From Spirochaetales bacterium (GTDB lineage Bacteria > Spirochaetota > Spirochaetia > DSM-27196 > SLST01): 44,162 bases of DNA. Each line of letters begins with the position of its first letter. Position 1 is the first letter of the stretch. Positions 19,042 through 27,602 of this stretch are shown in pieces. The notes beneath the pieces were generated by a model. It saw only the letters and a list, made by a program, of their open reading frames with translations. It did no database searches and was not told the origin of the DNA. The translations under genes and the position numbers were made by a program. The DNA lies in NCBI GenBank assembly GCA_007130265.1, contig SLST01000114.1, positions 1-44,162 on the forward strand, read 5' to 3'.

Positions 19042-19092
19042 AGTACTTTCGGCCAGAGCGCAAGTACTTGCGCAAGCGTGTGCAAATACTTG
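19042..19092. promoter_or_regulatory. three tandem LacI-type operator-like boxes
   Basis: AGTACT centred 19044.5; 16-bp perfect palindrome GCGCAAGTACTTGCGC (19058..19073) centred 19065.5; CAAATACTTG (19083..19092) centred 19087.5. Spacing 21 and 22 bp. Confidence 0.6.
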
Positions 19093-19121
19093 TTGACAGA
19101 TGCCGGCTCGCGTAGTAGGAT
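19093..19121 (+). promoter_or_regulatory. promoter for CUT1 ABC transporter genes
   Basis: TTGACA (19093..19098)-N17-TAGGAT (19116..19121). Confidence 0.6.
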
Positions 19122-19131
19122 GCGCGCAACC

Positions 19132-20082
19132 ATGACTGAAACGTCCGTGGAACAGACCATCGTTCACCGACGGAAGTCCTTCGGTCGATATTTCGCCGTG
19201 AACAAGGCTCTGTACGCGATGCTCGTTCCGGGCCTGCTCGTGCTACTCGTCTTTCGTTACCTGCCGATGTACGGTCTGATCATTAGCTTCCAGCATTTCC
19301 ATCCGGCCGTCGGAATCGCCGCAAGCAGATGGGTCGGTTTCGCCCATTTTGTGAACTTCTTCAACGATCCGTACTTTGTCCGGCTCATCCGCAACACGTT
19401 CCTGCTCGGTCTCTATACGCTCATCATCGGATTTCCTGCGCCCATTGTCTTCGCCATACTGCTCAACGAGCTGCGAGTGCATACCTTCAAGCGGGTCGTC
19501 CAGACGATATCCTACATGCCTCACTTCCTTTCCATTGTCGTGGTGATTGGCCTGTTGCGACAGCTCACCAGCATGAGCGATGGCGTCATCAACGACATGA
19601 TCGAGAGCTTGGGCGGTGCGAGGATCCACTTCTTCGCTCGGCCCGAGTGGTTTCGCCCGCTCTACATTACTTCCGTGATCTGGCAGGGAGTTGGCTTCGG
19701 CTCGATTCTCTATCTTGCGGCCATTGCTGGCATCAACCCCGAGCTCTACGAGTCTGCCGTTATGGACGGCGCCAACCGTTTCGCACAGATATGGCACATC
19801 ACCCTGCCGTCGATTCTACCCACGATCACAATTCTTTTCATCTTGGCGGTCGGGGGCATACTCGGGAACGATTTCCAGCGGGTCCTACTCATGTACAGCC
19901 CGTTCAACTATGAGACGGCGGACGTAGTTCAGACCTATGTCTACCGGGTGGGGCTCGAGAGCCCGAGCCCGAACTTCAGCTACGCGGCCGCCGTAGGACT
20001 CTTCATGGCGGTCATTTCGCTCGTCTTCCTGATCGTCACCAACAGGCTAGCGAAGACGGTTGGAGAGTCGTCGCTGTGGTAG
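19132..20082 (+). CDS. carbohydrate ABC transporter permease (LplB/YteP type)
   Basis: MTETSVEQTIVHRRKSFGRYFAVNKALYAMLVPGLLVLLVFRYLPMYGLIISFQHF...; EAA-like motif ESAVMDGANRFAQIWHITLPSI. Alternative in-frame ATG at 19120. Confidence 0.85.
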   Translation: MTETSVEQTIVHRRKSFGRYFAVNKALYAMLVPGLLVLLVFRYLPMYGLIISFQHFHPAVGIAASRWVGFAHFVNFFNDPYFVRLIRNTFLLGLYTLIIGFPAPIVFAILLNELRVHTFKRVVQTISYMPHFLSIVVVIGLLRQLTSMSDGVINDMIESLGGARIHFFARPEWFRPLYITSVIWQGVGFGSILYLAAIAGINPELYESAVMDGANRFAQIWHITLPSILPTITILFILAVGGILGNDFQRVLLMYSPFNYETADVVQTYVYRVGLESPSPNFSYAAAVGLFMAVISLVFLIVTNRLAKTVGESSLW

Positions 20083-20101
20083 AGCCTACCATGGAGCACG
20101 A

Positions 20102-20977
20102 ATGAGATTATCCCGACGATTTGACCTATTTGACGTCGCGAACACTCTCTTCTTCGTCGCCGTCAGTATAGCGTTCCTGTATCCCATTCTCAGAACAGTC
20201 GCCGTTTCGTTCAGCGATGCCGCTGCGCTACGCCACCAGCGAATCGGCCTGTGGCCGGCCGGATTCTCGACGGATTCGTACGCCACGCTCCTGTCGGACG
20301 GACGGATCATGCGGTACTACCTCAACACGGTCAACTACGCCGTGACAGGCACGATTCTGATGCTCACCTGCACCTCGCTCCTTGCGTACCCGTTGACATT
20401 CCGCGATTTCCGCGGTCGTACGCTCGTCACCATCATCCTCGCCGTCACGATGTTTTTCGGCGGCGGGCTGATCCCGTTCTACCTCGTCGTGCTCAGACTT
20501 CGACTCATCGACACTATGTGGGCGCTGGTCATCCCGCCGGCCGTGCAGGCGTGGAACGTCTTCATATTCCGGACCTTTTTCGCGACGATACCAGATTCGC
20601 TGCGAGAGTCTGCGCACATTGACGGCGCTGGCCACTTCACTGTACTCGCGCGCATTGTGCTGCCGCTCTCCAAGCCGTTGTTGGCGACATTCACGCTCTT
20701 CACAGTCGTCGCTTTCTGGAACGATTTCTTCAATCCGCTCATCTTTTTGCGCAGTGAGAGCAAACAGCCGGTTCAACTCTTTCTCCGACGCATCCTGATT
20801 CTCGTGGACTTACGCGATCTGGACAACATGCACATAATCGAGGCGATGCGCAATATTAGCAGCCGAACGGTGCAGGCGGCTGCGGTGATGATCACGATTA
20901 CACCGATCCTGTGCGTCTACCCGTTCCTGCAGAAGTACTTCACCAAGGGGCTTCTGATCGGTGCGATCAAAGCATAG
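20102..20977 (+). CDS. carbohydrate ABC transporter permease (YtcP/LplC type)
   Basis: MRLSRRFDLFDVANTLFFVAVSIAFLYPILRTVAVSFSD...ESAHIDGAGHFTVLARIVLPLSKPLLAT...QKYFTKGLLIGAIKA. Confidence 0.88.
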   Translation: MRLSRRFDLFDVANTLFFVAVSIAFLYPILRTVAVSFSDAAALRHQRIGLWPAGFSTDSYATLLSDGRIMRYYLNTVNYAVTGTILMLTCTSLLAYPLTFRDFRGRTLVTIILAVTMFFGGGLIPFYLVVLRLRLIDTMWALVIPPAVQAWNVFIFRTFFATIPDSLRESAHIDGAGHFTVLARIVLPLSKPLLATFTLFTVVAFWNDFFNPLIFLRSESKQPVQLFLRRILILVDLRDLDNMHIIEAMRNISSRTVQAAAVMITITPILCVYPFLQKYFTKGLLIGAIKA

Positions 20978-21050
20978 CCGGTGTTTCGGTCGAGTCGCGT
21001 GAAGCGTCGCGTTGCGGCGGGCGACTCGAACCAATACCAAGGAGGACGAT

Positions 21051-22673
21051 ATGTCCAAACGCATCCTTTTTCTATTTTTGGCAGCGATACTTCTCGTCGG
21101 GTTCGGTGCCGCGGCTCTAGCAGGAGGTCGGCAGGAGGCCTCCGTGACCGAGCTTCCAGCCGGTCCACTGCTTCCATGGACCGGCTCGGAGATCGTGTGG
21201 AGCGGATTCGGTGCCGATCTTGGGATGGTGAACGATCCCTCGACGCCCGTCTATGCAGAGTATCTGCAGGGAACCGGCAATGCGCGAGTTGAGTGGGAGA
21301 CTGCGCCGTGGGGCGACTACGACACAAAGCTAACCCTCTACATGAGCTCCGGCGACCTGCCGGACATCGTCTGGGCGCGTGACTCGGTCACCAAGGCGTT
21401 CGAGCTTGGAGATCTCGGGATGTTCCTGGACTGGAACCAGTTCCTCGATCGGATGCCCAATGTTGAGCGCTATGCAGAGGAGTACCCACACTTCAACCAC
21501 GTAGTGACAGAAGACGGCGAGCGGTTCGCAATAAACGACCTGGCCAACGCCGAGTACATTGGGGAGGGGTGGTTCTACAATCCCGTGGTACTCGAGCGCG
21601 CGGGAATCCCGGGACCGCCGGAAACGATGGAGGAAATGATCGAGCAGATCAAGACGATCAAAGAGCGCGTTCCGGGAGTCGACGGCTATCTCTCGTACTG
21701 GGGCATGGGCTACGTGCTGAACGCCTTTGGCAGTGCGATGAACGTGCGGCCGGCGAACGTGCGGCAAGGGATCGCCTACGATACGGATCGCGGTGAGTGG
21801 ATTCACCATCCGACGATGAACCCGGACTACCGTCTGCTCCTTGAGTACCTGCATGAACTCTACCAGGCCGATGCGTTCAACCCGGATGCCATTGCCGTGG
21901 GCGTGGAGGACGAACGGGTGAACGAGCTCCTGGAGGCTGGCAACTACGCCTTCATCTACTGGTACTACTTCGAGCTCGAGAACAAATGGGGCGAACACGG
22001 TGAGGAACCTCCGGTTGTCGGGATGAGACCGCCGTCCCATCGGGGGCACACTTACTACCATATCACGGTGCCGCATGACGCGGTGGGCAATTGGGGCTAT
22101 ATGTCGCCACGCGATGTCAAGATGCCCGAAGTGCTCGCTTCGTACGTAGATAACATCATGTCCTTCGAGAGCTACATGCTTTTCACCTGGGGGATCGAAG
22201 GGCTTACCTATGACATCGGTCCTGACGGAGCTCCGCGATTCCTCGATACCTACGATGCCGCAGGCAGACGAGACCTGGGAGTGGGCAATTTCTGGGACGT
22301 GCGCTACATCAAGTTCGACGACCGGTACGGAAACTGGTTCGCCAGTGCTATGCCTCCGGAAAGCGCCGCACACGCTCCCGCCGTGGAAGATGTTCGTCGT
22401 CTCCAGCGCGGCGAGATGGTCCCGATCTGGAACTGGTCACGGCCGCTCATGACGCCTGAGCAGAACGCAGAGATTGCCAGAATCATGACGCCTATCAACA
22501 CTTTCATCGAAGAAGAACAGCTGAAGTTCATCACTGGTGCGAGGTCCATGGAAGAGTTTGACCAGTTCGTCGCGCAGATAAACCGCATGGGCAATCTCGA
22601 CCGCGTGCTCGAATACTACAACGGTGGTCATCAGTGGCTTATGGGTGATCGCCGGTACCCGCGGATCCCGTAA
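21051..22673 (+). CDS. extracellular sugar-binding protein (LipO-like family-1 SBP)
   Basis: Signal peptide MSKRILFLFLAAILLVGFGAAALAGGRQEAS; GGAGGACGAT SD. Confidence 0.85.
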   Translation: MSKRILFLFLAAILLVGFGAAALAGGRQEASVTELPAGPLLPWTGSEIVWSGFGADLGMVNDPSTPVYAEYLQGTGNARVEWETAPWGDYDTKLTLYMSSGDLPDIVWARDSVTKAFELGDLGMFLDWNQFLDRMPNVERYAEEYPHFNHVVTEDGERFAINDLANAEYIGEGWFYNPVVLERAGIPGPPETMEEMIEQIKTIKERVPGVDGYLSYWGMGYVLNAFGSAMNVRPANVRQGIAYDTDRGEWIHHPTMNPDYRLLLEYLHELYQADAFNPDAIAVGVEDERVNELLEAGNYAFIYWYYFELENKWGEHGEEPPVVGMRPPSHRGHTYYHITVPHDAVGNWGYMSPRDVKMPEVLASYVDNIMSFESYMLFTWGIEGLTYDIGPDGAPRFLDTYDAAGRRDLGVGNFWDVRYIKFDDRYGNWFASAMPPESAAHAPAVEDVRRLQRGEMVPIWNWSRPLMTPEQNAEIARIMTPINTFIEEEQLKFITGARSMEEFDQFVAQINRMGNLDRVLEYYNGGHQWLMGDRRYPRIP

Positions 22674-22708
22674 CTCCTGGGAGATGCTCGGACTCGAAGA
22701 GCAACAGC

Positions 22709-22738
22709 AAAGCCGGCGCCTCGTGAGGCGCCGGCTTT
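22709..22738 (+). terminator. strong hairpin terminator after SBP gene
   Basis: AAAGCCGGCGCCT-CGTG-AGGCGCCGGCTTT, perfect 13-bp stem with tetraloop, 35 bp after stop. Confidence 0.75.
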
Positions 22739-23167
22739 CGATAGGAGTCGGCCTTGAACAGCTCTCTTCCTGTGCCCGAGGTTCACTGCAAGTCCATGGC
22801 TTTCAGCCGAGACGATGGCCGCTCAAGGATACAACGTTGGCCAGGCGTGCCTGGTGCTGTCCTGTCGTGGAGCAATTTGCACCCATCGACCTTCCAATAG
22901 CCTAACGTTGTACCTTTGGGGTGCCCGCCCAAGAGCAATTTCGAAATCGGACTAACAGAGGCGCATGTTCGCCTCTAACGGTGCGCCGCGCCCCCCCACA
23001 CGAGCGAAGTATAGCGCGGACAGACGCTTGGTACGCAAGAACAGCTCCCGCTGAAGGGACACGGCAAGTCAAGCTACTATCGCTGGGTTCCAGCCGGATA
23101 TTGCTGCGATGACTCCGGGAGCGTGGCGGAGGAACCGGATGTGTGATAGGGTCGAGTGGAAGGGGTG

Positions 23168-24067
23168 ATGGCTATGGGTCGTGTTCAGTATAGGGAGAAT
23201 GGTCTGGCGGGAAAGGCCTTCGCTACCAATGGCCGTCTCGTCCGGAGTGGCGTTGAGTCTACCGACTTTCTCGAGATGACGCCGTTCGTGTTCGCCGGCC
23301 GACGATGCATACTCGGAAGTGCCCACGGCAAAGCGCCGGCGAATCCGTATGAAGGTAGGTGTCTGTGGATCGAGGATGTGGCGAGTTCGGAAGTGGTGAC
23401 TGCATTCGCCGAGGGGTACGGCCTGGCAAGCGCGTTCGTTGACGACGAGACAGTCTATGTCTATGCGATCCCGAACGATAGCCGCGGCTCTGACCGAATC
23501 GACTGTTTCAGGAGCCGTGATCTGGAGCACTGGGAACCCTCCAGCGTTCTCGTGGCGCTGGAGGGAGAAGAGCTGTTCAACCAGAGCGTGTGCCGCGCCG
23601 GTGATCGGTACGTCATGGCGTACGAGAGCCGGGATACTCATTACCCGCCGTTTACCATCTACTTCGCAGAATCCCAGGACTTGATGGCATGGTCACGGAT
23701 ATCCGGACCGGTGTACGGAACGGACCGGTACACGGCGTGTCCCACCATCAGGTACGTGGATGGGATGTTCTACATGCTGTACCTTGAGCATCTGAAACCC
23801 CGCTGGTGGTTCGAGACCTACCTTACCAGATCCTCGGATCTGGTGAACTGGGAACAGAGTCCCCTCAACCCGGTACTCGCTCCGGTGGGTCCAGAGCACA
23901 TCAATGCGAGCGATGCCGACCTCATGGAGCATTCCACCAATGGCCGTCCCGTGGTGAGCGTGTACTATGCCACGGGAGACCAGAAGACCTTCGGGGCTGT
24001 CACGTCGGCAGACTACGCGGGAACAGAGCAGGAGTTCTTCGCCCACTACTATCCGGCCTCTCCATAG
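23168..24067 (+). CDS. GH43-like beta-propeller glycosidase-like protein
   Basis: MAMGRVQYRENGL...IDCFRSRDLEHWEPS...IYFAESQDLMAWSRI...YLTRSSDLVNWEQSPLNPVLAP; same architecture as 13226..14107. Confidence 0.7.
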   Translation: MAMGRVQYRENGLAGKAFATNGRLVRSGVESTDFLEMTPFVFAGRRCILGSAHGKAPANPYEGRCLWIEDVASSEVVTAFAEGYGLASAFVDDETVYVYAIPNDSRGSDRIDCFRSRDLEHWEPSSVLVALEGEELFNQSVCRAGDRYVMAYESRDTHYPPFTIYFAESQDLMAWSRISGPVYGTDRYTACPTIRYVDGMFYMLYLEHLKPRWWFETYLTRSSDLVNWEQSPLNPVLAPVGPEHINASDADLMEHSTNGRPVVSVYYATGDQKTFGAVTSADYAGTEQEFFAHYYPASP

Positions 24068-24073
24068 GTCCCA

Positions 24074-24600
24074 TGCCAGTCACGGTTGACCGGGCGTTAC
24101 GCGTGTCGGCGGAGTACTGGTTCCACGAGGATCTCGCTGCCCCTCCTCGTCAGGCACCATGGAAAGGATATGCCGCCGGGACGTCTGCGTTGCGTCGGCA
24201 GAACCTGACTTCATCTGGACCGATGACGACTTCAGGCGCCTTCGTCACATGCCGGTACGCGCCGCATGTTTCTGCACGAGATGTCTCGAAAGGTCCGCAG
24301 AGGAGTGCGGCAGCTCCGTTGACCGGGAATCGCTTCGGAGGGCGTTTGCCGAGGGGTGCCTGCACGAAAAGTTCCAGACGAGGTAGGTGTGGCTCGAGCA
24401 CAACCGCGAGGCTATCGCGAAGGTGCTATGCGCGGTCGAAGCGTCGGTGCATGACGTGCAGCCGGATACACTGATGGCAAAAGCAAGCGCGGCACGACTC
24501 GGGGAAGCAGGGAGACGGACCGGAAGCGGGCGAACGGATCGCGCGGAACCAGCCTCTCGAGTGCGTCGGTGCCCGCACCGGTGGCGATGCCGTCGCGCGC
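24074..24600 (+). pseudogene. remnant of a glycoside-hydrolase-like gene
   Basis: MPVTVDRALRVSAEYWFHEDLA (frame 2) then DFIWTDDDFRRLRHMPVRAACFCTRCLERSAEECGSSVDRESLRRAF (frame 0), in-frame TAG at 24384, then VWLEHNREAIAKVLCAVEASVHDVQPDTL in the same frame. Confidence 0.4.
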
Positions 24601-24654
24601 AGGGGCAGACTGGGCGACATTGGCATGGATCGGTGAGAAAGAAGAGCCCGGAGA

Positions 24655-25728
24655 TCACCTCCAGGCGAGCTCCTCCGATAAATCGAGATACGTCTTGATG
24701 GCCTCACCGGGGACGTTGAACGGAATGTGGTTGCCGATGCACATCATGTAGCCTCCGGACATTCGGCCCGTTTCCACCATGGAACGTACCATCCGCTCGA
24801 TCTCGTCGCGGTCGTTGCGCATGAGGATACGATTGTCACCCTCGCCGGCGATGAAGCAGTTCTCATAGCGGCGGGCGATCGATCTGTAGTCCGTATACGG
24901 CTCGCTGATGATGCCTCGGGCGCCGCACGACATCACGTCATCGACGAAGGCGTTCACGCATCCGTCAACCATGAAGATGACCTGCTTGCCGGCATCCTTC
25001 AGGATCGACCAGAACTCCTCGTAGCGAGGGAAGATGTGCTTGCGCATCCAGGCGGGACTGCACACCGGTCCGCTCGAGAGCACGATGTCGTCATGACAGA
25101 TGACGAAGTTGACCGGGAGCCGCGCAAAGGCGCGGAAGACCCTCCGGTTGATCTCCGCGAACTCCTCCATGATCCGGTCGAACTCCGGCTCGAGGCAGAT
25201 GCTGAGAAACGGCTCGTACCCGAAGACGAGGAGCGGCCACATAAACATCGTGTTGTAGAACCCGACCGAGGCAGGTGAGCCCTCCGGAGCCTTGTCCCCC
25301 CACTCCGCCGGGTAGTTTTTGCGGTACCGCTCGTAGACAACCTGTTCGGACCGGAAGTCACCGTCCACCACGACCTGCCACCCGGTGAAGTCACCCTGTT
25401 CGAGCGGGCTGAACCGGAGCATCGTCTCGTGATCGGGGAACCGGTGCGATGCGATGTCCTGCTGCCAGTGATCCCGATACGAGTCGCCCCAGCGGCCCTT
25501 GCCCAGGTCCTTTTGCTCCTCCGGGCGGGGCCGCGGATCGTCGGTCTCGGGGACCGGTAGCCGCAGTTGCGGATACAGCTCGCTGAGCTTCAGTCGGCAT
25601 CGCCGAGGATGAGCATAGTAATCGATCCCGGTGAGATAGCTCTCTGCGTCGGGGTTCGACCAGTGCTCCCAGTGCGTCATGCGCTTCGGTCCGAGCCCCA
25701 TGTAACTCTCGTACACCGGATCGTTCAT
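24655..25728 (-). CDS. uroporphyrinogen decarboxylase (UroD)-family protein
   Basis: MNDPVYESYMGLGPKRMTHWEHWSNPDAESYLTG...ICHDDIVLSSGPVCSPAWMRKHIFPRYEEFW...VDGCVNAFVDDVMSCGARGIISEP; GGAGGAGCG SD upstream of ATG 25728. Confidence 0.75.
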   Translation of the reverse strand: MNDPVYESYMGLGPKRMTHWEHWSNPDAESYLTGIDYYAHPRRCRLKLSELYPQLRLPVPETDDPRPRPEEQKDLGKGRWGDSYRDHWQQDIASHRFPDHETMLRFSPLEQGDFTGWQVVVDGDFRSEQVVYERYRKNYPAEWGDKAPEGSPASVGFYNTMFMWPLLVFGYEPFLSICLEPEFDRIMEEFAEINRRVFRAFARLPVNFVICHDDIVLSSGPVCSPAWMRKHIFPRYEEFWSILKDAGKQVIFMVDGCVNAFVDDVMSCGARGIISEPYTDYRSIARRYENCFIAGEGDNRILMRNDRDEIERMVRSMVETGRMSGGYMMCIGNHIPFNVPGEAIKTYLDLSEELAWR

Positions 25729-25868
25729 CGCTCCTCCAGTCGGCATCGCCACCGTATTAAGGCGCCGGTCCGGTGTCAAGCAGCCGCGACACGCGAAGCT
25801 CCATTCGTGCGTCCAGTTACCCGGAAGCTCGAAAGGCCTCCGGCTTCACCGGCCGCTCCGACGGTTGT

Positions 25869-27461
25869 TCAATAATCGTCCAACACGCGAGGATCGATCG
25901 CCGGCATCGTCTCGAGCTTCCAGATATCGACGGGCACGTCGTTCTGTTGCGCCCGTCCCGGCGTGCTGCGGCCGTCGGCGACGAGCTTCTTCAGACGAGC
26001 GAGCATGGCTTTGACTCGGTCCGGTTCCTGCGCATGGAGGTTCGTAGTCTCCCCGGGGTCGGCGTGCAAATCATAGAGTTGCACGAGCGGCAGACCCTGT
26101 TCCGCCGCCTCGCGGTCAGGGTGGGTCCATCCTCCTGAACCGGGACACAGCACCAGTTTCCACTCCCCGTCACGGATCGCAAACTTGCCGTCGATCGAAT
26201 GATGCACGACATGGTCGCGAACCGGCTCGTCGGGATGCCGGAACAGAGACAGCATGCTGAAGCTGTCTTCGCCGGCGCTGTCGGGCAGAGCGTCGCCGAC
26301 GATATCGGCACAGGTAGCCATCAGATCCGAAAGACAGACCAGTTGGCCACAGATGCTGCCGGGTTCGATGGCTCCCGGCCACCGGGCGATACAGGGGATA
26401 CGGTGTCCGCCGTCCCAGGCATCGGACTTGTAGCCTCTGTACGGGCCGCTGGGGAAGTGGCCCTGCGGTTCCATTGCCGACTCGTAGTTGCCCCGGCCAT
26501 CTTCCTTCGCTCCAACGTAGTGCGCGCAGCCGTTATCGCTGGTGAAGACGACGAGGGTATTGTCGGCAACCCCGTGCCTCTCGAGGGAGTCGAGGACGCG
26601 TCCGAACACATCGTCGGTCTCAATGACCAGATCGGCGTAAAGATTGGCGAGTCCACTTCGGCCAATGAACTCCTTGTTGACCGATAGCGGCGTGTGCGGA
26701 GACGTCATAGGCAGATAGAGAAAGAACGGCTCTTCCGCGGCGGCCCGTTCGCCGATGTAGTCATCCGCCTTCTTCGCCCAGGTTGGCAGGAGCTGCTCGA
26801 AGTGCCAGTAGGGCATGGCGGGGCCACGCCAGCTCGCCAGATTCTGAGCCATCAGACGCTCCGGGATGAACTCCGACGGGATACCTACCGTCCGATCGTT
26901 TTCGATGAAACAGTATGGGGGCCAGTTGGGAACGTCCACGCCAAAGTAGTAGTCGAACCCGCGCTTGGTAGGCCCGCCGGTCGTCGGCTTCGAGAAGGCC
27001 TCGCGCCAGAGAGCCTTCTGCGCTGAAGTCGCTTCGAGATCCTCGGGGAGCCTGTCGGGTTGGGTGAAGGCCGGGACTTCCGGGCGGAAGTCCTCCGGTG
27101 TCGCCTCGAAGTCCCACCCCTGTCCCAGATGCCACTTGCCGATGCACGCCGTGTGGTACCCGTGCGTCTTGAGAAATCCGGGTACGGTCAACCGGGTTCC
27201 CGCGATCAACGGATCCCCATAGACGCCGACGATTCCTCTCTGCAGCGTGGACCGCCAGTTGTAGCGCCCGGTAAGCACGCTGTAACGCGACGGCGAGCAC
27301 ACCGCCGAACTGGAATGAGCATCGGTGAAGACCATGCCCTCTGTGGCGAACCGGTCGATATTCGGCGTCTTGATCATCCCGTCCGGGTTCAGGCACGAAG
27401 CATCACCGTAGCCCATGTCGTCGACGAAGAAGTACACGATGTTGGGTTTTGAGTGCATCAT
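25869..27461 (-). CDS. sulfatase (Cys-type arylsulfatase)
   Basis: KPNIVYFFVDDMGYGD...[21 protein letters not shown] (C-x-P-S-R), GKWHLGQGWDFE; AAAGGA SD. Confidence 0.92.
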   Translation of the reverse strand: MMHSKPNIVYFFVDDMGYGDASCLNPDGMIKTPNIDRFATEGMVFTDAHSSSAVCSPSRYSVLTGRYNWRSTLQRGIVGVYGDPLIAGTRLTVPGFLKTHGYHTACIGKWHLGQGWDFEATPEDFRPEVPAFTQPDRLPEDLEATSAQKALWREAFSKPTTGGPTKRGFDYYFGVDVPNWPPYCFIENDRTVGIPSEFIPERLMAQNLASWRGPAMPYWHFEQLLPTWAKKADDYIGERAAAEEPFFLYLPMTSPHTPLSVNKEFIGRSGLANLYADLVIETDDVFGRVLDSLERHGVADNTLVVFTSDNGCAHYVGAKEDGRGNYESAMEPQGHFPSGPYRGYKSDAWDGGHRIPCIARWPGAIEPGSICGQLVCLSDLMATCADIVGDALPDSAGEDSFSMLSLFRHPDEPVRDHVVHHSIDGKFAIRDGEWKLVLCPGSGGWTHPDREAAEQGLPLVQLYDLHADPGETTNLHAQEPDRVKAMLARLKKLVADGRSTPGRAQQNDVPVDIWKLETMPAIDPRVLDDY

Positions 27462-27493
27462 AGTTCCTTTCTCCGTGACGTGAGATCCTGGGT

Positions 27494-27522
27494 ATTCTCC
27501 TGGGCGCGCAGGTTTTCGTCAA
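27494..27522 (-). promoter_or_regulatory. promoter of sulfatase 25869..27461
   Basis: Minus strand TTGACG-N17-GAGAAT. Confidence 0.45.
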
Positions 27523-27536
27523 GTGGAGCTACACCA

Positions 27537-27559
27537 CCGACGGCCCTCCAAGCCGTCGG
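27537..27559. promoter_or_regulatory. inverted repeat between divergent sulfatases (possible operator)
   Basis: CCGACGGC-CCTCCAA-GCCGTCGG, 8-bp perfect arms, just upstream of a TACAAT -10-like hexamer (27570..27575). Confidence 0.4.
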
Positions 27560-27602
27560 CGCAGACATGTACAATCCCCAACCAACGTAGTAGGCTCGGG
27601 CC

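Noticed and set aside
20929-20944. GAAGTACTTC inside the second permease gene as another LacI box
   Set aside because: Lies within coding sequence (K-Y-F codons) far from a promoter; likely coincidental.
22895-22990. Possible integron attC-like site (GCCTAAC... and a hairpin AGAGGCG-CATGTT-CGCCTCT)
   Set aside because: No matching GTTRRRY/RYYYAAC pair with correct spacing, no integrase and no cassette array; treated as a chance hairpin.
22740-23150. Small ORFs 22624..22905 and 22921..23112 in the gap before the GH43-like gene
   Set aside because: No SD, no recognisable protein features, overlaps the terminator region; treated as noncoding.
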